Below, in pieces: positions 8,760 to 15,447 of a stretch of 19,677 nt of DNA. The translations under genes were made by a program, and so were the position numbers. Positions within the stretch are counted from its first letter, which is position 1; each line of letters starts with the position of its first letter. The stretch is taken from assembly GCA_047618565.1 (NCBI GenBank), contig JBLHKW010000101.1:1-19677 (forward strand), given 5' to 3'. Origin of the DNA: JBLHKW01 sp047618565 (GTDB taxonomy: Bacteria; Planctomycetota; UBA1135; GCA-002686595). The notes beneath the pieces were generated by a model. That model had not been told where the DNA came from and did not search any database. It saw only the letters and a list, made by a program, of their open reading frames with translations.

Positions 8760-8919
8760 GGTGTGGGTTTGATCGACCGGTCCGGCTCCGGGCTCGCTCG
8801 GTTTCTGTTGGGGCGCTGCTCTCGCCGGCTGTTCGCCAGGATGCCAAACAGGCAGTCCGTAGTGCCAAAACGGCCGAATCGAAGACGTGCCGGAGACCTG
8901 TCCAGGCTCGATCTGTCTA

Positions 8920-8948
8920 CATAAAGCTCTACGATATAAGGCTTTGTG
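8920..8948. repeat. Inverted repeat upstream of the sigma-54 promoter
   Basis: CATAAAGC and GCTTTGTG pair at 7 of 8 positions around a 13-base spacer, ending 18 bases before the -24 element. An enhancer-binding protein or other regulator of the heat-shock genes could bind here. Enhancer sites usually lie farther upstream, so this is only a candidate. Confidence 0.35.
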
Positions 8949-8964
8949 GCATTGATACGGGGGC

Positions 8965-8980
8965 TTGGCACGCAGCTTGC
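8965..8980 (+). promoter_or_regulatory. Sigma-54 (RpoN) -24/-12 promoter of the hsp20 pair
   Basis: TTGGCACGCAGCTTGC matches the RpoN consensus TGGCAC-N5-TTGC exactly, including the required 10-base spacing between the GG (8967-8968) and GC (8979-8980) dinucleotides. Transcription should start near 8992, leaving a leader of about 56 bases before the first hsp20 start codon. Sigma-54 promoters need an AAA+ activator; none is encoded in the window. Confidence 0.8.
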
Positions 8981-9036
8981 GATGGGAGAGGGGAGTCCTG
9001 CGGGTGTTCCCGTGGGCGGTCAAAGTCAATGCAAAT

Positions 9037-9044
9037 GGAGGTGA
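9037..9044 (+). promoter_or_regulatory. Strong ribosome binding site of the first hsp20 gene
   Basis: GGAGGTGA lies with its GGAGG core six bases before the ATG at 9048. It fixes that start over the out-of-frame ATG at 9029. Such a clear site is unusual in this window, where most genes lack one. Confidence 0.8.
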
Positions 9045-9047
9045 GCC

Positions 9048-9515
9048 ATGAACTGGTTCAACGAAAGTCGAATTCAACGTTGGGACCCGCTGGGTCTCAT
9101 GCCCCTGGCGCGCGGCGCCGAGGGATTGCTGTCGGGCCCCATCGGGATTCCGGCTGGTCCAGGAAGTCCGCGGGCCAACGTCCATGTGGACGAGGGTCGT
9201 GTCCTCGTGAGGGTCGAGTTGCCGGGCTTTGGGCCCGATGACGTCCAGGTGAGTCTGGAGGGGCGCACCCTCCGGGTTCGTGGGGAGGTCGGCGCCCCGA
9301 AAGAGGATTCGGATTCCGCGCGGAGCTTCGAGCGCGGCTTCAGGATGCCTTTTCCCATCGCGAACACGGGTAACTCCGAGGGGTCCGATCAGGGAGTCGA
9401 GGCCAGGCTCGAGCATGGCGTTCTCGAGGTGCGGTTGACCCGCGCCGAGGCGGACAGGCCGCGGCGCATCCCGATCGGCAGTGGTAACGAGGACAGCTCA
9501 GGAGGATCCCTATGA
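9048..9515 (+). CDS. Small heat-shock protein, Hsp20/alpha-crystallin family
   Basis: This 155-residue cytoplasmic chaperone would hold unfolding proteins in an ATP-independent way. The alpha-crystallin domain spans about 42-132: it opens with PRANVHVDEGRVLVRVELPG and carries the family motif AxLxxGVLxV at 119-128. The C-terminal IxI anchor, which fills a groove of a neighbouring subunit, is present as IPI at 141-143. The N-terminal region (1-40) is short and Gly/Pro-rich. The gene follows the sigma-54 promoter, has a strong Shine-Dalgarno site, and its stop codon overlaps the ATG of the second hsp20 gene (ATGA), so the two are one operon with coupled translation. Confidence 0.93.
   Translation: MNWFNESRIQRWDPLGLMPLARGAEGLLSGPIGIPAGPGSPRANVHVDEGRVLVRVELPGFGPDDVQVSLEGRTLRVRGEVGAPKEDSDSARSFERGFRMPFPIANTGNSEGSDQGVEARLEHGVLEVRLTRAEADRPRRIPIGSGNEDSSGGSL
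9500..9505 (+). promoter_or_regulatory. Ribosome binding site of the second hsp20 gene
   Basis: A perfect AGGAGG lies inside the end of the first hsp20 gene, six bases before the overlapping ATG at 9512. It supports that start and independent re-initiation on the second gene. Confidence 0.75.
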
Positions 9516-9898
9516 AGCGAAACGATGAGATGGCGGCCGATAGCCCGGCACTTGATGTGGCGCAGGCTGCCACGAGGCAGCCCGTCATGCGCCTGGCGCG
9601 TGGAGCCGACGTGAGCAAGTTGACCATCGAGCTGCCCGGAGTACCGGCTGAGGGTGTCGAGCTGCTGCACGAAGGGCGTAGGCTCGCCCTGCGGGCGACC
9701 CCCGTCCCTTGCACCCCTGCAGAGGGGATGCGCCCGCTGTGCACCGAGATCGAGCAGGGCGGCTTCGAGGTCACGCTCGAGGTTCCACCTGCGATCGCGA
9801 TGGACCGCATCGAGGCCGACCTGCGAGACGGACTGCTCGTGCTCTCGTTCCCGCACCGGATTCCTGAACGCAGGACGATCGCGGTGACCGGGCAGTAG
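9512..9898 (+). CDS. Second, divergent Hsp20/alpha-crystallin family protein
   Basis: This 128-residue protein is a second small heat-shock protein, more divergent than its partner. The beta-sandwich can be traced from about residue 27 to 116: KLTIELPGVPAEGVELLHEG near the start, and IEADLRDGLLVLSFPHR at 100-116, which matches the family's 'a.l.dGvL.v..p' strand. The C-terminus has IAV (123-125) in the place of the IxI anchor. A Pro/Cys-containing loop (64-77) replaces the usual loop region. It starts inside the stop codon of the first hsp20 gene, and a strong terminator follows, so the operon is exactly these two genes. The two proteins probably form mixed oligomers (inference). Confidence 0.85.
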   Translation: MKRNDEMAADSPALDVAQAATRQPVMRLARGADVSKLTIELPGVPAEGVELLHEGRRLALRATPVPCTPAEGMRPLCTEIEQGGFEVTLEVPPAIAMDRIEADLRDGLLVLSFPHRIPERRTIAVTGQ

Positions 9899-9960
9899 CA
9901 CCCTCCAGGATTCCGGAGGCCCGGTCGATATGGGCCGTGGTCCCACCAACAGGAGACTGA

Positions 9961-9998
9961 AAGAGAGTCGTCGACGCAGTCGGTGACTCTCTTTTTTG
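9961..9998 (+). terminator. Intrinsic terminator of the hsp20 operon
   Basis: A perfect 10-bp stem (AAAGAGAGTC at 9961-9970 with GACTCTCTTT at 9986-9995) encloses a 15-base loop and runs into six T residues (9993-9998). It begins 62 bases after the stop codon of the second hsp20 gene. Confidence 0.9.
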
Positions 9999-10119
9999 GC
10001 GGGAAGGGTCACGGGAGGGTTGAAAAGGACCCACCTCGCCATGTTCGATAGGGGGACCGGATGGAGGTGTATTCAGAGCGCAACGCGCCGCACGTCCTCC
10101 ATGACCCCAACACTCGACC

Positions 10120-10380
10120 ATGAAGCTTTTCAAGAAGACCGCCCTCGCCGGCGCCCTCGGCCTCGCCCTGCTCTCCACCAGTTGCCTCGGCCCGGACAAC
10201 ACGTTCAACAACCTGCACAAGTGGAACGACGAGCTGTCCGAGAGTAAGTGGACTAACGAGGCCGCCTTCATCGGCCTCACCATCATTCCCGTTTACAGCC
10301 TTGCCTACCTGGCCGACATCCTCATCTTCAACTCGATTGAGTTCTGGGGTGGCGAAAGCCCGGTCGAATCGAACGACTGA
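10120..10380 (+). CDS. Small lipoprotein, DUF3332-like
   Basis: This 86-residue envelope protein has a lysine-rich N-terminus, a hydrophobic core and a lipobox-like LSTSC, so Cys22 is the probable lipid attachment site. The rest contains KWNDELSESKW, then EAAFIGLTIIPVYSLAYLAD and a closing FNSIEFWGG. The 'PVY...D..IFNSIEFWxG' arrangement is the pattern I associate with DUF3332, a small lipoprotein family of unknown function; the 51-66 segment may be membrane-inserted. The ATG at 10120 lacks a clear Shine-Dalgarno site, but the signal sequence fits this start. The gene stands alone between two strong terminators. Confidence 0.8.
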   Translation: MKLFKKTALAGALGLALLSTSCLGPDNTFNNLHKWNDELSESKWTNEAAFIGLTIIPVYSLAYLADILIFNSIEFWGGESPVESND

Positions 10381-10400
10381 TCGTCGCTCGTAGATCAAGG

Positions 10401-10440
10401 AAAGCCGCTGACCATCACGGTCGGCGGCTTTCTTTGTTTT
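10401..10440 (+). terminator. Strong intrinsic terminator after the DUF3332-like gene
   Basis: AAAGCCGCTGACC (10401-10413) pairs with GGTCGGCGGCTTT (10419-10431) through 13 positions, one of them a G-T pair, around a 5-base loop. A T-rich tract follows to 10440. It lies between convergent genes and the mirrored strand also has some T residues, so it may also stop transcripts from the sigma factor gene. Confidence 0.92.
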
Positions 10441-10465
10441 CGGGCCGGGCCTGGACGCTGGCGCG

Positions 10466-11452
10466 TTACAGCAGCAGCGTCGTCTGCTTGGTACCGAAGA
10501 GGCTCTTCAGTCGCCCCATGATGTTCGAGTGGATCTGGCAGACACGGCTCTCCGTCAGCGCCAGCATCTCGCCGATCTCGCGCATCGTGTGCCCGACCTG
10601 GTAGTACTGCTCGATGATGAAGCGTTCCTTGTGGGTCAGGGAGCGCGTGATGTACTGCATCATGTCGAAGCGGTGCAGCTCGCCGATGGGGTCGATCGAT
10701 TTCTTGTCCTCGAGGACGTCGACCTTCTCCATCGATGAATCATCATCGCGGTCTTCCCACTTGTCCGAGAGCGAGTACATCGCCTTGGCGCTGGCGCGGC
10801 TGATCTCCTGCGACAGCTCGGCGTGGTCCAGTTCGAGCGTGGACGCCAGCTCGGCGTGGGTGGGCTCGCGACCGAATTCGCCCGTGAGGCGCTGCAGGGC
10901 CTTTTCGATGCGCCCGGCCTTGAGTCGCACGAGGCGCGGCACCCAGTCCTGAGAGCGCAGCTGGTCGAGGATCGACCCGCGGATGCGCGTCGTGCAGTAG
11001 GTCTTGAACTTGATGCCGCGCTCCGGGTCGAAGCCCCGGATCGCATCCATCAGGCCGAAAAGGCCGGCGCTGATCAGGTCATCCAGCTCGATGGACTTCG
11101 GAAGCGTCTGCAGCAGCCGTTCGGCGATGTAGCGCACCAGAGGGTAGTGGCGCTCCATCAGGATGTTGCGCAGCCGTTCCAGCTGGGCCGACTTGGTGTC
11201 GTAGGCCGTGCGGTACAAGCCCCAGATTTCTTCCGTCGGCTGCTCCTCGAGCGTCGTCGGCTTGGGCTTCACGGCCGCCTTGCGAGCACGCTTCAGCTTG
11301 GGCTTGGGCATCACCTTCGCCTTGGTTTTCGGCTCGGCTCTGGCCTTTACCTTCGTCGTCGCCGCGGTCGCGTTTGAGGTCGACTTCGCGGGCTGCGGGG
11401 ATGCGGTCGGCTTGGCCGATCGCTTACTTGCTGTCTTCTTCTTGGCCGTCAT
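10466..11452 (-). CDS. Alternative sigma factor of the FliA/WhiG type with a basic N-terminal tail
   Basis: This 328-residue protein would direct RNA polymerase to a special promoter set. Regions from the ATG at 11452: residues 1-66 are a Lys/Ala/Pro/Thr-rich tail; region 2 (about 96-171) contains DDLISAGLFGLMDAIRGFDP and KFKTYCTTRIRGSILDQLR, the hallmark of the FliA/WhiG group; region 3 lies at about 171-256; region 4 (266-316) has the helix-turn-helix TMREIGEMLALTESRVCQIH. The frame stays open further upstream to 11554, but that extension overlaps apt and has no sigma factor features, so I use 11452. It begins 17 bases after apt and ends the likely operon argS-apt-sigma. FliA-type factors serve flagella in many bacteria and WhiG serves development; no flagellar gene or anti-sigma factor is here, so the regulon is unknown. 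Confidence 0.9.
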   Translation of the reverse strand: MTAKKKTASKRSAKPTASPQPAKSTSNATAATTKVKARAEPKTKAKVMPKPKLKRARKAAVKPKPTTLEEQPTEEIWGLYRTAYDTKSAQLERLRNILMERHYPLVRYIAERLLQTLPKSIELDDLISAGLFGLMDAIRGFDPERGIKFKTYCTTRIRGSILDQLRSQDWVPRLVRLKAGRIEKALQRLTGEFGREPTHAELASTLELDHAELSQEISRASAKAMYSLSDKWEDRDDDSSMEKVDVLEDKKSIDPIGELHRFDMMQYITRSLTHKERFIIEQYYQVGHTMREIGEMLALTESRVCQIHSNIMGRLKSLFGTKQTTLLL

Positions 11453-11469
11453 GAGCTCGGATTGTGAAG

Positions 11470-11997
11470 TCAGACCTTGAGGAGGGAGTGAACCGGTACG
11501 TCGCCCATGCGCTCGCGTCCGGGGAGAAAGGACAGCTCCAAGACGAAGGCACACGCCACCGGGATTGCACCGATGGTGCGCACGAGCTGCACGGCCGCTT
11601 CCATCGTTCCGCCGGTGGCAAGCAGGTCGTCGACCATCAGCACGCGCTGATCCGTGGTAGCTGCGTCGGTATGGATCTCGATCGTGTCGGTGCCGTACTC
11701 GAGCTCGTAGGACTGTGACACGGTCTTCCAGGGAAGCTTGCCGGGCTTGCGGATCGGGATGAAGCCCTTGCCTACGTGGTGGGCCAGGGCCGTTCCGAAG
11801 ATGAAGCCGCGGGATTCGATCCCGCAGACCACGTCGTAGCTGTCTGGGTCGACCAGCTCGGCGAGCCCCTTGATCGAGTGCGCCAGGGCCTCCGGGCTCT
11901 GGAGCAAGGGTGTGATGTCCTTGTAGACGATCCCCGCTTTCGGGAAATCCGGGACGTCACGTATGTACTTCTCGATCAAAGGAATCTCCAGGGGCAC
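11470..11997 (-). CDS. apt: Adenine phosphoribosyltransferase
   Basis: Converts adenine and PRPP to AMP and pyrophosphate in purine salvage, in the cytoplasm. The typical N-terminus (YIRDVPDFPKAGIVYKDITPLL) is followed by GIESRGFIFG and the loop RKPGKLP. The PRPP-binding motif VLMVDDLLATGGT is at about 119-131 and fits the family exactly. No ATG is available. I chose the GTG at 11997, giving 175 residues, the normal family length. A TTG at 12051 would add 18 residues not typical of Apt, and a TTG at 11979 has a GGAG seven bases upstream and is also possible. It lies between argS and the sigma factor gene, all on the minus strand with small gaps, so co-transcription is likely. Confidence 0.92.
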   Translation of the reverse strand: MPLEIPLIEKYIRDVPDFPKAGIVYKDITPLLQSPEALAHSIKGLAELVDPDSYDVVCGIESRGFIFGTALAHHVGKGFIPIRKPGKLPWKTVSQSYELEYGTDTIEIHTDAATTDQRVLMVDDLLATGGTMEAAVQLVRTIGAIPVACAFVLELSFLPGRERMGDVPVHSLLKV

Positions 11998-12074
11998 GTC
12001 CGACCAGCGGCATCGGGGTAGAAATGCCGCATCGATTGTCTTCGGACGCAACCACGGGCAGCTTGATCTCGACT

Positions 12075-13775
12075 CTACATTTCCTCGGGTGCCGCGAGGC
12101 CTAGAATCCCTAAGGCATTGTGAATCAAGGTCTTAGCGGCACGCACGAGTTTCAGTCGGGCCGCCGTGATCGGGGGCTCCTGACCCAGCACCCGGTTGGC
12201 CGCGTACCAGCTGTTGACCTCACGGCAGAGCGTGAGGACGTAGCTCGCGATCTCGGACGGCTCGGCGTGCTCCGCGGCCGTGGCGAGGACCTGGGAATAT
12301 CGCCCCATCCGTAGCAGGATCGGGGCTGCATCCTCGAGCTGGGCATACGCTGGCTCGGCCTGCCCCTCGCCGGCCTTTTCGGCCTTGCGCAGGATCGAGG
12401 CGAGTCGGGCGTGGGTGTACTGGGCGTAGGGGCCGGTCTCGCCCTCGAAGGAGAGCACCTCCTTCCAGTCGAATTCCACGTCCTTGACCCGCTCGCGGCG
12501 CAGGTCGTTGAACACCACGGCGCCGATGCCGACCTGCTCCGCGATCTCGCTCGAGTCGGCCAGTGAAGGATTCTTCTCGGCGATGACCTTGGCGGCCTCC
12601 TCGACCGCGCGATCGAGGACATCGTTCAGGTAGACCACCCGCCCCTTGCGGGTGCTCATGCGACCCTCGGGCAGGCGCAGCATCCCGAAGTCGATGTGCT
12701 CCGCGCGCGCTTCCCAGTCGAGGCCCATGCGTCGTAGCACGGCTTTCAGCTGGCGGAAGTGAAGCCGCTGGTCAGAACCGACAACGTACAGGGCGCGCTC
12801 GAACTCATACAGCTCCCAGCGGTGGAAGAGCGCCGCCAGGTCGCGTGTCGCGTACAGCGTGGTGCCATCGTTCTTGCGCAGGAGGCAAGGCGGCATGTTC
12901 TTCTCGAGCTCCTCGAGGGAGACGATCAGTGCGCCCTCGGACATCTCGGTGATGCCTGCCTGCTCGATGCGCTCGACGGTGGCGTCCAGGTGGGATTCGT
13001 AGAATGACTCTCCACGCACCAGATCGAAGGAGACTCCCAGGCGCTGGTAGATCTTGTCGAACTCCGCCAGGGACAGCTCGGTGAGCTTTCGCCAGGCTGC
13101 GCGGACGCGTCCCTCGACGCCGCTCTCGAGCTCCTGAAAGGCTGCGCGGGCAGCGGGCGCCAGTGTCGGGTCCGATTCCTCTTCCGCGTGATAACGAACG
13201 TACAGGGCCACCAAAGCCGGAATGGGGTCATTATCGAGGTCGACGGTCGCGCCCCAACGGTCGAGCGCAGCGATCAGCTTGCCGAACTGGCTACCCCAGT
13301 CGCCGATATGATTGATGCTGACCGTCTTGTACCCGACGGCCGCATGCAGTCGCTGAATTGCGGCACCGATGACCGTCGATCGCAGGTGACCGACGGACAT
13401 CGGCTTGGCGATGTTCGGCGACGACATATCGATCACGATGGTCTTGCCGTTACCGATATCAGACTGGCCGAACTTGTCGCCCGCAGCTTCCACGGCATCG
13501 AGCACCGTTCGGGCAAGCAGCGCTCGTTCGACGCGGAAGTTGAGGTACGGACCGGTCGCCGTGACCGTGATGTCGTCAAGCGTCTCGGCCAGCTGACTCT
13601 GCAACGTGGCGGCGATCGCGGGCGGCGCCTGTTTCAGAGTCTTGGCGAGGACGAAGCAGGGGAACGCGAAGTCACCCAGTTTCGGGTCGCGCGGTAGTTC
13701 GATCCGGATGTCGGACTCGGGCAGATCGCACAGGGGCGCGAGGGCGCTCCGGATCTGGCGCAGGAATGTTTCCAT
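12075..13775 (-). CDS. argS: Arginyl-tRNA synthetase
   Basis: Class I aminoacyl-tRNA synthetase that charges tRNA-Arg; 566 residues, normal for bacterial ArgRS. The N-terminal additive domain (about 1-110) includes the typical PKLGDFAFP and TGPYLNF. The HIGH signature is present as SSPNIAKPMSVGHLRST (118-134). The KMSKS region is represented by RMSTRKG (372-378), a common form in ArgRS. Further family segments are INHIGDWGSQFG and KNDGTTLYATRDLAA. The DALR anticodon-binding domain ends the protein (KTLIHNALGILGLAAPEEM). The ATG at 13775 is the natural start and has no Shine-Dalgarno site. It is followed closely by apt. Confidence 0.97.
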   Translation of the reverse strand: METFLRQIRSALAPLCDLPESDIRIELPRDPKLGDFAFPCFVLAKTLKQAPPAIAATLQSQLAETLDDITVTATGPYLNFRVERALLARTVLDAVEAAGDKFGQSDIGNGKTIVIDMSSPNIAKPMSVGHLRSTVIGAAIQRLHAAVGYKTVSINHIGDWGSQFGKLIAALDRWGATVDLDNDPIPALVALYVRYHAEEESDPTLAPAARAAFQELESGVEGRVRAAWRKLTELSLAEFDKIYQRLGVSFDLVRGESFYESHLDATVERIEQAGITEMSEGALIVSLEELEKNMPPCLLRKNDGTTLYATRDLAALFHRWELYEFERALYVVGSDQRLHFRQLKAVLRRMGLDWEARAEHIDFGMLRLPEGRMSTRKGRVVYLNDVLDRAVEEAAKVIAEKNPSLADSSEIAEQVGIGAVVFNDLRRERVKDVEFDWKEVLSFEGETGPYAQYTHARLASILRKAEKAGEGQAEPAYAQLEDAAPILLRMGRYSQVLATAAEHAEPSEIASYVLTLCREVNSWYAANRVLGQEPPITAARLKLVRAAKTLIHNALGILGLAAPEEM

Positions 13776-13790
13776 GATAGAGATGGGGCG

Positions 13791-13810
13791 CCCCGGCCGG
13801 TCGGCCGGGG
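13791..13810. repeat. GC-rich perfect inverted repeat upstream of argS
   Basis: CCCCGGCCG (13791-13799) and CGGCCGGGG (13802-13810) form a 9-bp all-GC stem with two central bases. A run of six G and six C (13807-13818) overlaps it and can form an alternative structure. On the minus strand it lies 16-35 bases before the argS start, where it could hinder ribosome loading. It could also end transcripts of the metalloprotease gene, but no T tract follows. Confidence 0.55.
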
Positions 13811-13867
13811 GGCCCCCCCACCGTCCCAGGGCGGCGGCCCGAGGTCATCTACAAGTGCTCTTTTTTC

Positions 13868-15229
13868 TCAGGGGCAGAACTCGACCTCGATGCCGTCCGA
13901 GAGGTTGAATCCTGTGCCTCCGGGGCCCATCGGGTCGCGGAACCAGAACTGGAAGTTCTGGACGTCGCCGACGCCCACGTCGGGCAGGGTCGCCAGGTTC
14001 AGGGTGTAGAAGGCGTAGCCGAGGAAGTCGGTCTGGACCACCGGCAGGCGCTTGGTCATGCCGCCGACGCAGCGGAAGCCGTCGCCGAAGACGACCTGGA
14101 TCTGGCTCGGGCCGTAGAAGAACAGGCCGAACTTGTCCGGGGGGGCCTGGTAGACCTCGACCGAGAAGTTGTTGTCGGGAACCTGCTGGGAGCCATCGAT
14201 GGCCATGAATGCCCCGGCGCCGGCCGAGTGCGGCGCGCCCACGCAGAAGTTCGTCGGCGGCGGGCACGGGGGCACGGGGCTCGGGTCGTACGGCTGGGCG
14301 TTCGAGACCGAGACGCTGCCTCCGAGAGCCTGGTTCTTGACCAGCACGTCGCCCGGCCCGGCGGCTGCCGGAACGTTCACGGTGATCACGGTCCCGCCGG
14401 AGGTCGAGCCCGCGTTGAGGATATTGACAGGATCGCCGGTGCCGCCCGAGGCCGCCTGGGTGAACCAGACGGTGTTGTTCGTGGCGTCGAAGTTCTGACC
14501 CGTGATGGTCAGCACGTTGCCGACCTCATTGAGGGTCGTGATGATCGGCTTCACGCCGATCGTCGCGACCCCGTAGACGCACTGCAGGCCCGCAATGTCG
14601 TCGGCGTGGATCGAGCGTTCACGCTCGGATCCGGAGCCAATGCTGGGCGCCATGGTTGCAAGGCCTGAGCCGGAGTGGCCCATGCCGACCGCGTGACCGT
14701 ATTCATGGCAGGCCACGGACTGCAGGTCGAAGCCGCTCGAAATCGGCGCCGGGCCGTCTTGCCAGTTGATGTTCTCGTAATAGCGGATTCGCCAGCCATT
14801 GTTGGCCGGCCCTTCCGCGAAGGCGAGCACGCCGCCGCCGCTGCCGCTGATCTGCGAATGAATATTGCTGTTCGTGTCGCCCACGCCGTTGGCGTTGCCC
14901 TGGAACGAGGCGTCGAAGTTCGCACCACCGCTGCCCAGTCCGCCTGGCTGGTGGGTGTCGCCTTCACCGTCGCCGTGGGTGAGGCTGCCCCACTCGATGC
15001 AAGCCTTCCAGATGGCCAGTTCGGCACCGTCGTAGCCCGGAAAACTCGGGTGGATCACAGTGTTGTTGTTGGCCGATGGCGTGGTGAAATTATTGAAGAC
15101 TCGGAAGTCTCGCTGGGCGCCGTTCAGTTGCGTGCCGAGCTTGGAAAAACCTGTCGAGTCGGTCGACAGTGAGACAGCGAAGACGGCCGCGAGGGCCACC
15201 GTAGGGATGGAGAGCTGGATGAACTTCAA
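13868..15229 (-). CDS. Secreted matrixin-like metalloprotease with IPT/TIG domain and planctomycete C-terminal module
   Basis: An exported zinc protease of 453 residues. The perfect metzincin motif HEYGHAVGMGH lies at 175-185 (zinc ligands H175, H179, H185; catalytic E176), followed by a candidate Met-turn at Met193 (ATMAPSIG). This motif appears in matrixin-like peptidases. An IPT/TIG-like Ig fold (about 226-320: KPIITTLNEVGNVLTITG) follows. The C-terminal 120 residues (CVGAPHSAG ... GDGFRCVGG ... FQFWFRDPMG ... FNLSDGIEVEFCP) form a module I associate with secreted planctomycete proteins. The start is uncertain: the TTG at 15229 has AAGGA seven bases upstream and directly yields a signal peptide (MKFIQLSIPTVALAAVFAVS). 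An ATG at 15289 would add 20 polar residues. No pro-domain Cys switch was recognised. Confidence 0.88.
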   Translation of the reverse strand: MKFIQLSIPTVALAAVFAVSLSTDSTGFSKLGTQLNGAQRDFRVFNNFTTPSANNNTVIHPSFPGYDGAELAIWKACIEWGSLTHGDGEGDTHQPGGLGSGGANFDASFQGNANGVGDTNSNIHSQISGSGGGVLAFAEGPANNGWRIRYYENINWQDGPAPISSGFDLQSVACHEYGHAVGMGHSGSGLATMAPSIGSGSERERSIHADDIAGLQCVYGVATIGVKPIITTLNEVGNVLTITGQNFDATNNTVWFTQAASGGTGDPVNILNAGSTSGGTVITVNVPAAAGPGDVLVKNQALGGSVSVSNAQPYDPSPVPPCPPPTNFCVGAPHSAGAGAFMAIDGSQQVPDNNFSVEVYQAPPDKFGLFFYGPSQIQVVFGDGFRCVGGMTKRLPVVQTDFLGYAFYTLNLATLPDVGVGDVQNFQFWFRDPMGPGGTGFNLSDGIEVEFCP

Positions 15230-15305
15230 AAGCTGGATCCTTGGGGGATTATGGGGTTGGCCACTGTTGGACGGGGTGCGGCCACCCATGGTTCCGGACA
15301 CTTCA

Positions 15306-15311
15306 ATTGTA
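15306..15311 (-). promoter_or_regulatory. Possible -10 element of the metalloprotease gene
   Basis: TACAAT on the minus strand would start transcription near 15299, 70 bases before the TTG start or about 10 before the ATG at 15289. The nearest TTG-containing -35 candidate is 21 bases away, too far for a standard promoter, so the call is weak. Confidence 0.3.
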
Positions 15312-15447
15312 GACCGTGTACGGCGTCCCGTGGGGCAATTCGGAACTGCTTTTCGGGCCTGGGAGGGCCTCGGAGGACACTCGCGCTGCGTGCCCTGACA
15401 GAGCCGTGGCGTCCGGGCCCGTGGGGGGCGGCAGGGGGGGCTGCGGC

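Noticed and set aside
8846..8871. Second sigma-54-like box on the minus strand (TTGGCAC ... CTGC) that could drive the small four-Cys gene
   Set aside because: The GG to GC spacing is 11 and not 10, and the -12 element is poor.
10020..10050. Possible sigma-70 promoter (TTGAAA) for the DUF3332-like gene
   Set aside because: No acceptable -10 hexamer at 16-18 bases.
11453..11554. 34-residue extension of the sigma factor frame
   Set aside because: It overlaps the end of apt and has no sigma factor features; the ATG at 11452 gives a good operon spacing.
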